Under the pieces are notes generated by a model. The model was not told where the DNA came from, ran no database searches, and worked only from the letters and a program-made list of their open reading frames with translations. The translations under genes were made by a program, and so were the position numbers. Positions 23,570 through 33,182 of a stretch of DNA of 64,000 nt are shown here, piece after piece. This DNA is from Ectopseudomonas guguanensis. Lineage in GTDB: Bacteria; Pseudomonadota; Gammaproteobacteria; Pseudomonadales; Pseudomonadaceae. Numbering within the stretch: the first letter of the stretch is position 1; every line of letters starts with the position of its first letter. Location of the stretch: NCBI RefSeq assembly GCF_900104265.1, contig NZ_FNJJ01000004.1, positions 186,001 through 250,000 of the forward strand. Direction: 5' to 3'.

Positions 23570-25102
23570 ATGAGTGCCACGCCAAAACCCTTGGTTCTGA
23601 TCATCCTCGACGGCTTCGGTCACAGCGACAAACCCGAGTACAACGCCATCCACGCCGCAAACACGCCGGTCTACGATCGCCTGCGCGCCACCTACCCGCA
23701 CGGCCTGATCTCCGGCAGCGGCATGGATGTCGGCCTGCCGGACGGGCAGATGGGCAACTCCGAAGTCGGCCACATGAACCTCGGTGCCGGGCGCGTGGTG
23801 TACCAGGATTTCACCCGCGTGACCAAGGCGATCCGCGACGGCGAATTCTTCGAGAACCCCACGATCAATCAGGCCGTGGACAAGGCCGTGGCCGCCGGCA
23901 AGGCCGTGCACATCCTCGGCCTGCTCTCCGATGGCGGCGTGCACAGCCACCAGGACCACATCGTCGCCATGGCCGAGCTGGCCGCCAAGCGTGGCGCCGA
24001 GAAGATCTACCTGCACGCCTTCCTCGATGGCCGCGACACGCCGCCGAAAAGCGCGCAACCGTCCATCGAGCTGCTCGATGCCGCCTTCGCCCGCCTCGGC
24101 AAGGGCCGCATCGCCAGCCTCACCGGCCGTTATTTCGCCATGGACCGCGACAACCGCTGGGACCGCGTCGAGCAGGCCTACCACCTGATCGTCGACGGCG
24201 CCGGCCAATTCAACGCCGCCAGCGCCGTGGAAGGCCTGCAGGCTGCCTACGAGCGTGGCGAGAGCGACGAGTTCGTCAAGGCCACCACCATCGGCGCGCC
24301 GGTGCAGATGGAAGACGGCGACGCCGTGGTGTTCATGAACTTCCGCGCCGACCGCGCCCGCGAGCTGACCCGCGCCTTCGTCGAGCCCGGCTTCAAGGAA
24401 TTCGCGCGCAAGCGCGCGCCGCAGGTCGGCTTCGTCATGCTCACCCAGTACGCGGCGAGCATCCCGGCGCCCGCTGCCTTCGCCCCGGAGGCGCTGACCA
24501 ACGTGCTCGGCGAATACCTGGCGAAGAACGGCAAGACCCAGCTGCGCATCGCCGAGACCGAGAAATACGCCCACGTCACCTTCTTCTTCTCCGGCGGGCG
24601 TGAAGAGCCATTCGAGGGCGAAGAGCGCATCCTCATCCCCTCGCCGAACGTCGCCACCTACGATCTGAAGCCGGAAATGAGCGCGCCGGAAGTCACCGAC
24701 AAGATCGTCGATGCCATCGAGAACCAGCGTTATGACGTGATCATCGTCAACTACGCCAACGGCGACATGGTCGGCCACACCGGCGTGTTCGAGGCGGCGG
24801 TCAAGGCCGTGGAAACCCTCGACACCTGCGTCGGCCGAATCACCGAGGCGCTGGACAAGGTCGGCGGCGAGGCGCTGATCACCGCCGACCATGGCAACGT
24901 CGAACAGATGGAAGACGAGTGCACCGGCCAGGCGCACACCGCGCACACCTGCGAGCCGGTGCCGTTCATCTACGTCGGCAAGCGCCCGGCGCGCATCCGC
25001 GAAGGCGGCGTGCTGGCCGACGTGGCGCCGACCCTGCTCAAGCTGATGGGCCTGGAACAGCCGGCCGAGATGACCGGCAAGACCATCGTCGAACTGGAGT
25101 AG
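23570..25102 (+). CDS. gpmI: 2,3-bisphosphoglycerate-independent phosphoglycerate mutase
   Basis: Manganese-dependent glycolytic enzyme of 510 aa interconverting 3- and 2-phosphoglycerate. Alkaline-phosphatase-like metal sites are visible: VLIILDGFG (first Asp), the nucleophile Ser64 in [22 protein letters not shown], and [10 protein letters not shown] near the C-terminus. The inserted transferase domain contains [18 protein letters not shown] and [10 protein letters not shown]. The ATG at 23570 gives [17 protein letters not shown]. An in-frame ATG at 23495 would place the promoter inside the gene and is rejected. A strong terminator follows. Confidence 0.98.
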   Translation: MSATPKPLVLIILDGFGHSDKPEYNAIHAANTPVYDRLRATYPHGLISGSGMDVGLPDGQMGNSEVGHMNLGAGRVVYQDFTRVTKAIRDGEFFENPTINQAVDKAVAAGKAVHILGLLSDGGVHSHQDHIVAMAELAAKRGAEKIYLHAFLDGRDTPPKSAQPSIELLDAAFARLGKGRIASLTGRYFAMDRDNRWDRVEQAYHLIVDGAGQFNAASAVEGLQAAYERGESDEFVKATTIGAPVQMEDGDAVVFMNFRADRARELTRAFVEPGFKEFARKRAPQVGFVMLTQYAASIPAPAAFAPEALTNVLGEYLAKNGKTQLRIAETEKYAHVTFFFSGGREEPFEGEERILIPSPNVATYDLKPEMSAPEVTDKIVDAIENQRYDVIIVNYANGDMVGHTGVFEAAVKAVETLDTCVGRITEALDKVGGEALITADHGNVEQMEDECTGQAHTAHTCEPVPFIYVGKRPARIREGGVLADVAPTLLKLMGLEQPAEMTGKTIVELE

Positions 25103-25112
25103 AGCAGCTTCA

Positions 25113-25185
25113 GGCGGCAGGCCGCAGACCGCAGGCGAAATCCAAAGCCTGTGGCTTGTGGCCTGCAGCCTGCCGCCGCTTTTTT
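25113..25185 (+). terminator. Terminator of gpmI (repeat-derived hairpin)
   Basis: GGCGGCAGGC (25113-25122) pairs with GCCTGCCGCC (25168-25177), with further inner pairing of GCAGGC and GCCTG, followed by six T (25180-25185). The element lies between gpmI and envC. Confidence 0.75.
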
Positions 25186-25232
25186 AGGCATACTAAGCGC
25201 CATTCGCACTCCGTTCAGGTGTCGCCTCGCCC

Positions 25233-26483
25233 ATGCTTCGCATCCTTGCCCTGATTCTGCTCAGCAGCCTGATCGCCCCGGCCATTGCCGACGAGCGCGC
25301 CGATACTCAGCGCCAGCTGGAGGCCGCGCGCCAGGACGTCGCCGAGCTGAAGAAGCTGCTGGAGAAACTGCAGCAGGAAAAATCCGGCGTACAGCAGCAG
25401 CTGAAGAAGACCGAAACCGAGATGGGCGATCTGGAAAACCAGGTCAAGGAACTGCAACGCGAGCTCAAGGGCAGCGAGCAGGAAATCCAGCGCCTGGATC
25501 AGGAGAAAAAAAAACTCCAGGGCGCGCGCACTGAACAGCAACGCCTGATCGCCATCCAGGCCCGCGCCGCCTATCAGAGCGGCCGCCAGGAGTACGTCAA
25601 GCTGCTGCTCAACCAGCAGAACCCGGAAAAGTTCTCGCGCACCCTCACCTATTACGACTACCTCAGTCAGGCGCGCCTCGAGCAGCTCTCCGCATTCAAC
25701 GAGACCCTGCGCCAGCTGGCCAACGTCGAGCAGGAAATCACCCGCCACCAGGCCCAGCTGCAGGCGCAGAAGGCAGACCTGGATGAACGCCACGCCAAAC
25801 TCGCCGAGGCGCGCAAGGAGCGCCAGCAGGCATTGGCCAAGCTCAATCGCGACTTCGCCAGCCGCGATCAGCGGCTCAAGGCTCGCCAGCAGGAACAGGC
25901 CGAACTGGGTCGCGTACTCAAGACCATCGAGGAAACCCTGGCTCGCCAGGCGCGCGAAGCCGAGGAAGCGCGCAAGCGCGCGCTGGCCGCACAGCAGGCG
26001 GAGCAGGCGCGCCCGGGCGGCCAGCAAAGCAGCCAGCCCAGCGGTCCGCTGGTCAGCTCAGGCGCGGTATACGGCGGGCCTTTCGCCAGCGCGCGCGGCA
26101 AGTTGCCATGGCCGGTCGATGGCCGATTGGTAGCACGCTACGGAACCCCACGCGGCGGCGACGCTCGTACTAAGTGGGACGGCGTGCTGATCGGTGCGCC
26201 CGCCGGCAGCCAGGTGCGCGCCGTGCACGGCGGCCGAGTGGTTTTCGCCGACTGGTTGCGTGGCGCCGGTCTGTTGGTCATTCTCGACCATGGCAATGGT
26301 TATCTGAGCCTGTACGGCCATAACCAGAGCCTGCTGAAGAACGCGGGTGACCTGGTCAAGGCCGGCGAACCCATCGCCACCGTTGGCAGCAGCGGTGGTC
26401 AGGACACATCGGCACTGTACTTCGCCATTCGCCAGAACGGTCGCCCGAGTGATCCGGCACAATGGTGCCGCGCGCAGGGATGA
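25233..26483 (+). CDS. envC: Murein hydrolase activator EnvC (degenerate LytM)
   Basis: Periplasmic protein of 416 aa that activates amidases for septal peptidoglycan splitting. Order: signal peptide (MLRILALILLSSLIAPAIA), a long coiled coil rich in Glu/Gln/Lys (about 22-245), a linker rich in Ser/Gly/Pro, and a C-terminal LytM (M23) domain (LPWPVDGRLVARYG, GGRVVFADWLRGAGLLVILDHGNGY, LYGHN). The metal-site His of the first motif is replaced (TKWDG), and the HxH motif reads LYF, so the domain should be an inactive regulatory form. It lies between gpmI and ctpA on the same strand, as in P. aeruginosa. Confidence 0.92.
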   Translation: MLRILALILLSSLIAPAIADERADTQRQLEAARQDVAELKKLLEKLQQEKSGVQQQLKKTETEMGDLENQVKELQRELKGSEQEIQRLDQEKKKLQGARTEQQRLIAIQARAAYQSGRQEYVKLLLNQQNPEKFSRTLTYYDYLSQARLEQLSAFNETLRQLANVEQEITRHQAQLQAQKADLDERHAKLAEARKERQQALAKLNRDFASRDQRLKARQQEQAELGRVLKTIEETLARQAREAEEARKRALAAQQAEQARPGGQQSSQPSGPLVSSGAVYGGPFASARGKLPWPVDGRLVARYGTPRGGDARTKWDGVLIGAPAGSQVRAVHGGRVVFADWLRGAGLLVILDHGNGYLSLYGHNQSLLKNAGDLVKAGEPIATVGSSGGQDTSALYFAIRQNGRPSDPAQWCRAQG

Positions 26484-26530
26484 TCAGGCCCAGAGCCTGA
26501 TAGCGCTTCATTCATTTAGGAGTTGTCTTC

Positions 26531-27844
26531 ATGCCCCATCGCTTTCGCCCCACCTGCCTGGCTCTGGCCCTCGGGCTGCTGCTCGGCGCTCCAGCCCTGC
26601 AAGCGGCAGAGCCTGCCCCTGCGCCAGCACCGGCGGCGAGCGGCAAGGCCCCGCTGCCCCTGGATGATCTGCGTACCTTCGCCGAGGTGATGGACCGCAT
26701 CAAGGCTGCCTATGTCGAGCCGGTCAGCGACAAGACCCTGCTGGAAAATGCCATCAAGGGCATGCTCAGCAACCTCGACCCGCATTCGGCCTACCTCGAG
26801 CCGGAAGCCTTCGCCGAGCTGCAGGAAAGCACCAGCGGCGAGTTCGGTGGCCTGGGCATCGAGGTCGGCATGGAGGATGGCTTCGTCAAGGTGGTATCGC
26901 CCATCGACGACACGCCGGCATCCAAGGCCGGTATCCAGCCCGGCGACCTGATCGTCAAGATCGATGGCCAGCCGACCAAGGGCCTGTCGATGATGGAAGC
27001 CGTGGACAAGATGCGCGGCAAGGCCGGCAGCAAGATCGAGCTGACCCTGGTGCGTGACGGCGGCCGCCCCTTCGACCTGACCCTGACCCGCGCGGTGATC
27101 AAGGTGCGCAGCGTCAAGAGCCAGATGCTCGAGGATGGCTATGGCTACCTGCGCATCTCGCAGTTCCAGGTCAACACGGGCGAGGAAGTCGGCAAGGCGC
27201 TGACCAAGCTGCGCCAGGAAAACGGCAACAAGAAGCTGCGCGGCCTGGTCATGGACCTGCGCAACAACCCGGGCGGCGTGCTGCAGGCCGCGGTGGAAGT
27301 GGCCGACCACTTCCTCAAGAGCGGGCTGATCGTCTACACCGAAGGCCGCCTGGCCAACTCCGAGCTGCGCTTCAACGCCGACCCGGCCGATGCCAGCGAG
27401 GGCGTACCACTGGTGGTGCTGATCAACGGCGGCAGCGCCTCGGCCTCGGAGATCGTCGCCGGCGCCCTGCAGGACCACAAGCGCGCAGTACTGATGGGCA
27501 CCGACAGCTTCGGCAAGGGCTCGGTGCAGACCGTGCTGCCGCTGAACAACGACCGCGCGCTGAAGCTGACCACTGCGCTGTACTTCACCCCCAACGGTCG
27601 CTCGATCCAGGCCCAGGGCATCATTCCGGACATCGAGGTGGCACGCGCCAAGGTCACTCGCGAGCAGGACAACGAAGGCATCAAGGAAGCCGACCTGCAG
27701 GGACACCTGGGCAACGGCAACGGCGGCGCGGATCGCCCCAGCCGCGCCAAGGCCGCGCGCACCGAACGCCCGCAGGATGACGATTACCAGCTGAGCCAGG
27801 CACTCAACCTGCTCAAGGGCCTGAGCGTCACCCGCGGCAACTGA
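26531..27844 (+). CDS. ctpA: Carboxy-terminal processing protease (S41 family)
   Basis: Periplasmic serine protease of 437 aa. Order: signal peptide (LALALGLLLGAPALQA), a helical N-terminal region, a PDZ domain (FGGLGIEVGMEDGFVKVVSPIDDTPA, split; about 104-180), and the S41 core with the nucleophile Ser in GGSASASE (about 304) and the general-base Lys329 in SFGKG. In P. aeruginosa, CtpA with its partner lipoprotein degrades cell-wall cross-link hydrolases, which suits its place next to envC. Transcribed 47 bases after envC, probably together with it. Ends with a strong terminator. Confidence 0.95.
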   Translation: MPHRFRPTCLALALGLLLGAPALQAAEPAPAPAPAASGKAPLPLDDLRTFAEVMDRIKAAYVEPVSDKTLLENAIKGMLSNLDPHSAYLEPEAFAELQESTSGEFGGLGIEVGMEDGFVKVVSPIDDTPASKAGIQPGDLIVKIDGQPTKGLSMMEAVDKMRGKAGSKIELTLVRDGGRPFDLTLTRAVIKVRSVKSQMLEDGYGYLRISQFQVNTGEEVGKALTKLRQENGNKKLRGLVMDLRNNPGGVLQAAVEVADHFLKSGLIVYTEGRLANSELRFNADPADASEGVPLVVLINGGSASASEIVAGALQDHKRAVLMGTDSFGKGSVQTVLPLNNDRALKLTTALYFTPNGRSIQAQGIIPDIEVARAKVTREQDNEGIKEADLQGHLGNGNGGADRPSRAKAARTERPQDDDYQLSQALNLLKGLSVTRGN

Positions 27845-27861
27845 GGCGACAGACGCAACGA

Positions 27862-27891
27862 AAAAAGCCCGGACAACTGTCCGGGCTTTTT
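27862..27891 (+). terminator. Terminator of ctpA
   Basis: AAAAAGCCCGGACA (27862-27875) is perfectly complementary to TGTCCGGGCTTTTT (27878-27891). The GC core and flanking A/T runs make it bidirectional, also serving the convergent minus-strand genes. Confidence 0.92.
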
Positions 27892-27991
27892 CTTGACACT
27901 GGAGCCTCTCACACCCGTAGGGTGCGCCATGCGCACCAAGCCTGTCAGGCACCGCCCTCCGAGGCTGAAAGGCCCGAGCTCCTGAGGTTCT

Positions 27992-28747
27992 TTACAGATA
28001 GTTCTCGGTGATATCGTCGATAAAGCCTTCGGCGCGCATCTCGTTCAGGGCCTTCTGCAGACGCTCGATGACCTCGTCCGGGGTGTCCTTGTTCAACGCC
28101 AGGTACAGCTCGGCATCGTTGAAACGCAGCACGGTGTTGAGGCCGCTGACGTCTTCCTGCTTGGCCAGGTAGCGGCCGACCGGGTCGGTGGTGGCCCACA
28201 GGTCGATCTGCCCGCGCACCAGCTTCTTCACGTTCTCCTGGTCACGCAGGGCATTGATCGGCGCCAGGCCCTGGCTTTCCAGGTGCTGGCTGACCGCATC
28301 GTTCTTGTACGCGCCGATGCGGTACTTGGCGGCATCCTGCAGGCTCGACACCTTGATATCGTTACCCGGTGCGGCGAGCAGCACCCAGCCGGTCTTGGCC
28401 AGCGGGCCGACCCACTTGAACAGCGGCTGACGCTCGGGCGTGTAGGTGGTGGAGAACAGGCCGTAGTTGGGCTTGTCCAGGGTCAGGCGATACAGGCGAT
28501 CCCAGGGGAAGCGCAGGGTCAGGGTGTAGTCGATGCCGGCACGCTTGAACATCTCGCGCACGATGTCGGCGCTGATGCCGTCGATGCCATCGTCACGGGC
28601 GAAGTTCTTGTCGTCCACCGCCATGTTGAAGGGCGGGAAATTCTCGGTCAGCAGCACCACCTTGTAGTCTGCCGGCAGCTGCGCATGGGCGAAGCCGGTG
28701 GCGAGAAACAGGGCGATGAAAAGGCTTTTCTTCAGAGTATTCAGCAT
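27992..28747 (-). CDS. Periplasmic solute-binding protein (family 3), tandem copy 1
   Basis: Secreted protein of 251 aa with a signal peptide (MLNTLKKSLFIALFLATGFAHA) and the bacterial extracellular solute-binding family 3 fold: VVLLTENFPPFNMAV, DGIDGISADIVREMFKRAG, LFSTTYTPERQPLFKWVGP, a hinge near KYRIGAYKNDAV, and LALNKDTPDEVIERLQKAL at the end. It is one of three tandem paralogues here (27992-30455), all on the minus strand, none with a permease or ATPase nearby. PAO1 has a similar trio (PA5137-PA5139, from memory). The ligand is probably amino-acid-like but cannot be read. The start at 28747 begins the signal; an in-frame ATG at 28765 is possible. Confidence 0.85.
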   Translation of the reverse strand: MLNTLKKSLFIALFLATGFAHAQLPADYKVVLLTENFPPFNMAVDDKNFARDDGIDGISADIVREMFKRAGIDYTLTLRFPWDRLYRLTLDKPNYGLFSTTYTPERQPLFKWVGPLAKTGWVLLAAPGNDIKVSSLQDAAKYRIGAYKNDAVSQHLESQGLAPINALRDQENVKKLVRGQIDLWATTDPVGRYLAKQEDVSGLNTVLRFNDAELYLALNKDTPDEVIERLQKALNEMRAEGFIDDITENYL

Positions 28748-28879
28748 AAGACGTACCGCTCGCATGATGAGGTTATGGCTAGCGACATCCCTGCGTGGAC
28801 CTGAGCCCGGTCATTGGCACTCAGCGGCTCTGCCATCCATGGCAAGCGACCGGCTCGTGGCCGGTCGCGTATTCGGTGC

Positions 28880-29635
28880 CTACAGGTAGTTGTTCAGGGT
28901 GGCGTCGACGAAACCTTCGGCGCGCATCTGGTCCAGCGCGGCCTGCAGCCTGGCAACGATCTCGTCGGGCATTTCCTTGTTCAGCGCCAGATACAGCTCG
29001 GCGCTGTCGAAGCGCAGCACCGTGCGCAGCCCGGAGATACCTTCCTGCTTGGCCAGGTAGCGACCCGCCGGGTCGCCCGTGGCCCAGAGGTCGATCTGCC
29101 CGGCCACCAGCTTGCGTGCATTCTCCTGATCGCGCAGCGAGGTGCTGTGCTCGACGCCCTTTTCGCTCAGGTATTCGGAGATGGCGTCGCCCTTGTAGGC
29201 GCCGATGCGGTATTGCTTGGCCTCATCCAGGCTGGCGAGGTTGATGGCGCTATCGCCCCTGGCCAGCAGTACCCAGTCGTCCGGGCCGATGGGGCCGACC
29301 CATTTGAACAGCTGCTCGCGCTCCGGCAGACGAGCGGTGACGAATACGCCGTAGCCCGGTTTTTCCAGCGCCAGCTTGTAGATGCGATCCCAAGGGAAAC
29401 GCAGGGTCAGGCTGTACTTGACCCCGGCGCGCTTGAACATTTCCTTGACGATGTCCACGGCGATGCCGTCGATACTGTCTTCCTGGGCGAAATTCTTGCC
29501 ATTGATCGCCATGTTGTACGGCGGGAAGTTCTCGGTAAGCAGGACCACGCTGTAGTTCGGGTCCACTTCGGCGCGCGCGGCACCGGCCAGCACCACCAGG
29601 GTGCCGCCTAGCGCAAAAAGCAGGCGTTTGAACAT
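28880..29635 (-). CDS. Periplasmic solute-binding protein (family 3), tandem copy 2
   Basis: Paralogue of the first copy, also 251 aa and visibly very similar along its whole length (VVLLTENFPPYNMAI, DSIDGIAVDIVKEMFKRAG, LRFPWDRIYKLALEKPGYG, LFKWVGPIGPDDWVLLA, DLWATGDPAGRYLAKQEGISGLRTVL, split in the reading here). The signal peptide is MFKRLLFALGGTLVVLAGAA. The GAGAAAA stretch before the ATG at 29635 is a modest ribosome-binding site. It lies between the other two copies, with intergenic spacers of about 85-130 bases, so separate promoters are possible. Confidence 0.85.
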   Translation of the reverse strand: MFKRLLFALGGTLVVLAGAARAEVDPNYSVVLLTENFPPYNMAINGKNFAQEDSIDGIAVDIVKEMFKRAGVKYSLTLRFPWDRIYKLALEKPGYGVFVTARLPEREQLFKWVGPIGPDDWVLLARGDSAINLASLDEAKQYRIGAYKGDAISEYLSEKGVEHSTSLRDQENARKLVAGQIDLWATGDPAGRYLAKQEGISGLRTVLRFDSAELYLALNKEMPDEIVARLQAALDQMRAEGFVDATLNNYL

Positions 29636-29720
29636 GGCATTTTCTCTTTCTATGTGTAGACAGACGCCATCAGCATAACCGCCGAGCCCTCCCCGGCCCA
29701 GCAATTACTGGCAGTGTGCC

Positions 29721-30455
29721 TCAATAGCGGGCTTCGATGGTTTTCAATGCCCCCCCGGCCCGCAGCGAATCCAATGCCTTTTGCAACTTCTGCACCACCT
29801 CGTCCGGCGTCTGCAGGTTGAGCGCCAGATAGAGCTCGGCCGTATGCAGGTGCTGCACGACCCTGAGGTTCTCCACGCCTTCCTGACGCGCAACGAAACG
29901 GCCAGCCTGATTGGAGGTGACCCACAGATCGATCTGCCCGCGCTCGAGCTTGCGCACGTTCTCGATGTCACGCAGCGCGGTCTGCACTTCCAGGCCTCTG
30001 TCGAGGAGGAACTGGGTCTTGGCGTCGCCCTTGTAGCCACCGATGCGGTAACGCCGCGCGTCCTCGATGCCGGTCAGCTGGATCGGGCTGTCGCCCTTGG
30101 CGAACAGCACCCACTCGTTCCTGGCGATAGGCCCGACCCATTTGAACAGGCCCTCGCGCTCGGCGGTACGCGCAGTGGAGAACAGGCCGTAGCCAACCTC
30201 GTCCAGCGTCTGCTGGTACACGCGCTGCCAGGGGAAGCGCAGGATCAGCTGGCACCCGACCTCGGCTCGCTCGCACACGGCACGCAGGATATCGGCACTG
30301 ATGCCGGTGACGTTGTCGTCGCGGGCAAAGTTGTTGCCACTGACGGACATGTTGAACGGCGGCAGATTCTCGGTCAGCAGCACCAGCGGTTCCGCGCGCG
30401 CGAGGCTGAGGCCGCAGGTCAGGGCCAGGATGGTCATGAATCGAAGAAGCAACAT
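29721..30455 (-). CDS. Periplasmic solute-binding protein (family 3), tandem copy 3
   Basis: Most diverged of the three paralogues, 244 aa. The signal peptide is MLLLRFMTILALTCGLSLARA, then LVLLTENLPPFNMSV, DDNVTGISADILRAVCERAE, LFSTARTAEREGLFKWVGPI and DLWVTSNQAGRFVARQEGVE, as in the others. It has two extra cysteines (VCERAEVGC) not present in copies 1 and 2, which could form a disulfide. GGAG at 6-base spacing supports the ATG at 30455. There is no transporter partner in view; such orphan binding proteins may serve other transporters or act as sensors. Confidence 0.84.
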   Translation of the reverse strand: MLLLRFMTILALTCGLSLARAEPLVLLTENLPPFNMSVSGNNFARDDNVTGISADILRAVCERAEVGCQLILRFPWQRVYQQTLDEVGYGLFSTARTAEREGLFKWVGPIARNEWVLFAKGDSPIQLTGIEDARRYRIGGYKGDAKTQFLLDRGLEVQTALRDIENVRKLERGQIDLWVTSNQAGRFVARQEGVENLRVVQHLHTAELYLALNLQTPDEVVQKLQKALDSLRAGGALKTIEARY

Positions 30456-30668
30456 GGAGACTCCGTGTCGAAATGCTCGGCAGAAAGCAGCCCTCCGCAA
30501 TTGCGGAGAACCAGAATGGAGGGATATGCACCAATCCTAGCCGGATCGCTGGCACTTTGCCGTCGACTCGCCCGCAGCTTTGAGCGAAAGCGGCGTCAAA
30601 CGGACGATCCGGGAGGAAGCTCGCAGCGCCCGGCGCCACGTTTTTGTGGCCCCGAGCGACGCGGCGTA

Positions 30669-31439
30669 TCAGCGTACGACGATGCCGCGACTGGCCAGGT
30701 AGGCCTTGGCCTCGGGCACGGTGTACTCGCCGAAGTGGAAGATGCTCGCGGCCAGCACGGCATCGGCCTTGCCCTCGAGAATGCCGTCGGCCAGGTGCTG
30801 CAGGTTGCCGACGCCGCCTGAGGCGATCACCGGCACGCGCACGGCCTCACTGATGGCGCGGGTCACGCCCAGGTCGTAACCGCTCTTCACGCCGTCCTGA
30901 TCCATGCTGGTGAGCAGGATCTCGCCAGCGCCAAGGCCTTCCATCTTGCGCGCCCACTCCACGGCATCGAGGCCGGTCGGCTTGCGCCCGCCATGGGTGA
31001 AGATTTCCCAGCGGCCCGGCTCGCCGGGTGCGGACACGCGCTTGGCGTCGATGGCGACGACGATGCACTGCGAGCCGAAGCGCGCTGCGGCCTCCCCGAC
31101 GAACTCGGGATTGAACACCGCGGCGGTGTTGATCGATACCTTGTCGGCGCCGGCATTGAGCAGGTTGCGAATATCCTGCACGGTGCGCACGCCACCACCG
31201 ACGGTGAGCGGGATGAACACCTGGCTGGCCATGCGCTCGACAGTGTGCAGGGTGGTGTCGCGACCGTCGACGCTGGCGGTGATGTCGAGGAAGGTGATCT
31301 CGTCGGCGCCCTGCTCATCGTAGCGACGGGCGATCTCCACCGGATCACCGGCATCGCGGATGTTCTCGAACTTGACGCCCTTGACCACGCGGCCGTTGTC
31401 CACGTCGAGGCAAGGGATGATGCGTTTGGCGAGGGCCAT
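30669..31439 (-). CDS. hisF: Imidazole glycerol phosphate synthase, cyclase subunit
   Basis: TIM-barrel subunit of 256 aa that joins ammonia from HisH to PRFAR, giving imidazole glycerol phosphate and AICAR in histidine synthesis. [21 protein letters not shown] carries the catalytic Asp of strand 1, [12 protein letters not shown] and [10 protein letters not shown] the first phosphate site, AIDAKRV and [13 protein letters not shown] the second catalytic Asp, and [13 protein letters not shown] the second phosphate site. The start at 31439 has GGAG close upstream. It follows hisA with a short repeat between. Confidence 0.98.
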   Translation of the reverse strand: MALAKRIIPCLDVDNGRVVKGVKFENIRDAGDPVEIARRYDEQGADEITFLDITASVDGRDTTLHTVERMASQVFIPLTVGGGVRTVQDIRNLLNAGADKVSINTAAVFNPEFVGEAAARFGSQCIVVAIDAKRVSAPGEPGRWEIFTHGGRKPTGLDAVEWARKMEGLGAGEILLTSMDQDGVKSGYDLGVTRAISEAVRVPVIASGGVGNLQHLADGILEGKADAVLAASIFHFGEYTVPEAKAYLASRGIVVR

Positions 31440-31449
31440 GTGGAACTCC

Positions 31450-31512
31450 GTAGGGTGGGTGCAACCCACCAATAAAAGTTGCGTCGGTCGCGGCGGGTTT
31501 CACCCGCCCTAC
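31450..31512. repeat. REP-like hairpin element between hisF and hisA
   Basis: Begins GTAGGGTGGGTGCAACCCACC (which itself can fold) at 31450 and ends CACCCGCCCTAC at 31512. Same family as the element at 8825. It splits the his gene run but does not obviously end in a T-rich terminator. Confidence 0.65.
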
Positions 31513-31514
31513 GG

Positions 31515-32252
31515 TCAACGGCCGTAGCTATCGCAGAAGGCCTGGGCCTCGGCCACATCCAGGGTGCCTTCGTAGATGGCACGGCCGGTGATGGCGCCGA
31601 TGATGCCCGGCGAGCGTGCCAGCAGCAGCTTCTCGATATCGCCGAGGTTGTGGATGCCGCCGGAGGCGATCACCGGAATGCGGCTGGCAGCAGCCAGCGC
31701 GGCGGTGGCTTCGACGTTGCAGCCCTGCATCATGCCGTCCTTAGCGATGTCGGTATAAACGATGGCAGACACGCCGTCGGCCTCGAAACGCCTGGCCAGA
31801 TCGGTGGCCTGCACGCTGGAGACTTCCGCCCAGCCGTCGGTGGCGACGAAACCGTCCTTGGCGTCCAGGCCGACGATGACCTTGCCGGGGAAGGCCTTGC
31901 ACGCCTCGGTGACGAACTCAGGCTCTTTCACGGCCTTGGTGCCGATGATCACGTAGCTGACACCGGCGCGCACGTAGTGCTCGATGGTCTCCAGGGTACG
32001 GATGCCGCCACCGATCTGGATCGGCAGGTTCGGGTAGCGCTTGGCGATGGCGGTGACCACTTCGCCGTTGACCGGCTGCCCTTCAAAGGCGCCGTTCAGG
32101 TCGACCAGATGCAGACGACGGCAACCGCCCTCGACCCACTTGGCGGCCATGCTCACCGGGTCATCGGAAAATACCGTGGAGTCTTCCATGCGGCCCTGAC
32201 GCAGACGCACGCAAGCGCCGTCCTTGAGATCGATAGCGGGGATAATCAGCAT
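31515..32252 (-). CDS. hisA: ProFAR isomerase (HisA)
   Basis: 1-(5-phosphoribosyl)-5-[(5-phosphoribosylamino)methylideneamino]imidazole-4-carboxamide isomerase, 245 aa, the Amadori-rearrangement step before HisF/His[21 protein letters not shown] contains the catalytic Asp8, [11 protein letters not shown] and [13 protein letters not shown] are the two phosphate-binding loops, and [14 protein letters not shown] holds the second catalytic Asp. Same strand and order as the hisB-hisH-DUF2164-hisA-hisF run, which is the normal pseudomonad arrangement. Confidence 0.98.
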   Translation of the reverse strand: MLIIPAIDLKDGACVRLRQGRMEDSTVFSDDPVSMAAKWVEGGCRRLHLVDLNGAFEGQPVNGEVVTAIAKRYPNLPIQIGGGIRTLETIEHYVRAGVSYVIIGTKAVKEPEFVTEACKAFPGKVIVGLDAKDGFVATDGWAEVSSVQATDLARRFEADGVSAIVYTDIAKDGMMQGCNVEATAALAAASRIPVIASGGIHNLGDIEKLLLARSPGIIGAITGRAIYEGTLDVAEAQAFCDSYGR

Positions 32253-32289
32253 CGGTTGAACCTGCTCAAGTTTGAATTCGGTAAGGCGC

Positions 32290-32544
32290 TCAGCTCTTTT
32301 CGAGCGCCCAGAGGTCGCTCTCGATGCTTTCGAACCTGTCCTTCAGGTGCGCCTGCACGTCGAGAATCGCCTTGTTGTAGTAGTGCGGCGCCAGCTCGCG
32401 GGTGATCTGGTCGAGGATTTCCTGCACTTCGAAGGTGCCCAGCTGCAGCTCGAAACGCTCATCGAGAAAGCGCTGCAGCATCAGCAGCGCGGCCTGCTCC
32501 TGGGCAGGCTCGAGCGCCAGACTGGGAGCCTTGTTGCGCGCCAT
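32290..32544 (-). CDS. DUF2164 family protein
   Basis: Protein of 84 aa, helical in appearance, with the DUF2164 pattern [36 protein letters not shown] and [18 protein letters not shown]. The function is unknown. Its ATG shares a base with the hisH stop codon (TAATG), so it is translationally coupled to hisH and almost certainly co-expressed with histidine genes. An in-frame upstream ATG exists but would lie inside hisH. Confidence 0.88.
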   Translation of the reverse strand: MARNKAPSLALEPAQEQAALLMLQRFLDERFELQLGTFEVQEILDQITRELAPHYYNKAILDVQAHLKDRFESIESDLWALEKS

Positions 32545-33182
32545 TACCAGCGGCCATCCCAGGCGGCGAAGTTCTGCAGCAGCTGCAGGCCGTGGGTATG
32601 GCTCTTCTCCGGGTGGAACTGCACGGCGAAGCGCGAGCCCTCGGCCAATGCCGCAGCGAAGTCCTTGCCGTAGTGGCCGCGACCGACCACCTGCTGCGGC
32701 TTGCCGGCCTCGATGTAATAGCTGTGCACGAAGTAGAAGCGCGCATTTTCCGGGATGTCGTGCCACAGCGGGTGCTTGACCGCCTGACTGACCTCGTTCC
32801 AGCCCATGTGCGGCACCTTGAGGCGCTCGCCGTCTTCGCTCAGGTCCTTGCCGAAGAAGCGTACCTGGCCGGGGAACAGGCCGATGCAGTCGACGCCGTC
32901 GTTTTCCTCGCTGCGCTCGAGCAGCGCCTGCATGCCGACGCAGATGCCGAGGAACGGACGGTCGGCGCTGACTTCACGCACCAGCTCATCGAAGCCCAGG
33001 CGCCTGATCTCGGCCATGCAGTCGCGGATCGCGCCGACGCCGGGGAACACCACACGGTCGGCCTCGCGGATCACCTTGGCGTCGCTGGTTACCAGCACGC
33101 GGCCGGCGCCGACATGCTCCAGCGCCTTGGCCACCGAGTGCAGGTTGCCCATGCCATAGTCGATTACGGCTACCGTCTGCAT
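32544..33182 (-). CDS. hisH: Imidazole glycerol phosphate synthase, glutaminase subunit
   Basis: Class I glutamine amidotransferase of 212 aa that supplies ammonia to His[21 protein letters not shown] and [12 protein letters not shown] form the start of the fold; the nucleophile elbow is GICVGMQAL; the catalytic His and Glu are in [14 protein letters not shown]. Directly abuts hisB (no spacer) and overlaps the DUF2164 gene by one base. Confidence 0.98.
   Translation of the reverse strand: MQTVAVIDYGMGNLHSVAKALEHVGAGRVLVTSDAKVIREADRVVFPGVGAIRDCMAEIRRLGFDELVREVSADRPFLGICVGMQALLERSEENDGVDCIGLFPGQVRFFGKDLSEDGERLKVPHMGWNEVSQAVKHPLWHDIPENARFYFVHSYYIEAGKPQQVVGRGHYGKDFAAALAEGSRFAVQFHPEKSHTHGLQLLQNFAAWDGRW

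Noticed and set aside
25233..26483. Active M23 peptidase
   Set aside because: Metal-binding residues of the LytM site are missing, so the EnvC-type activator call is better than a hydrolase.
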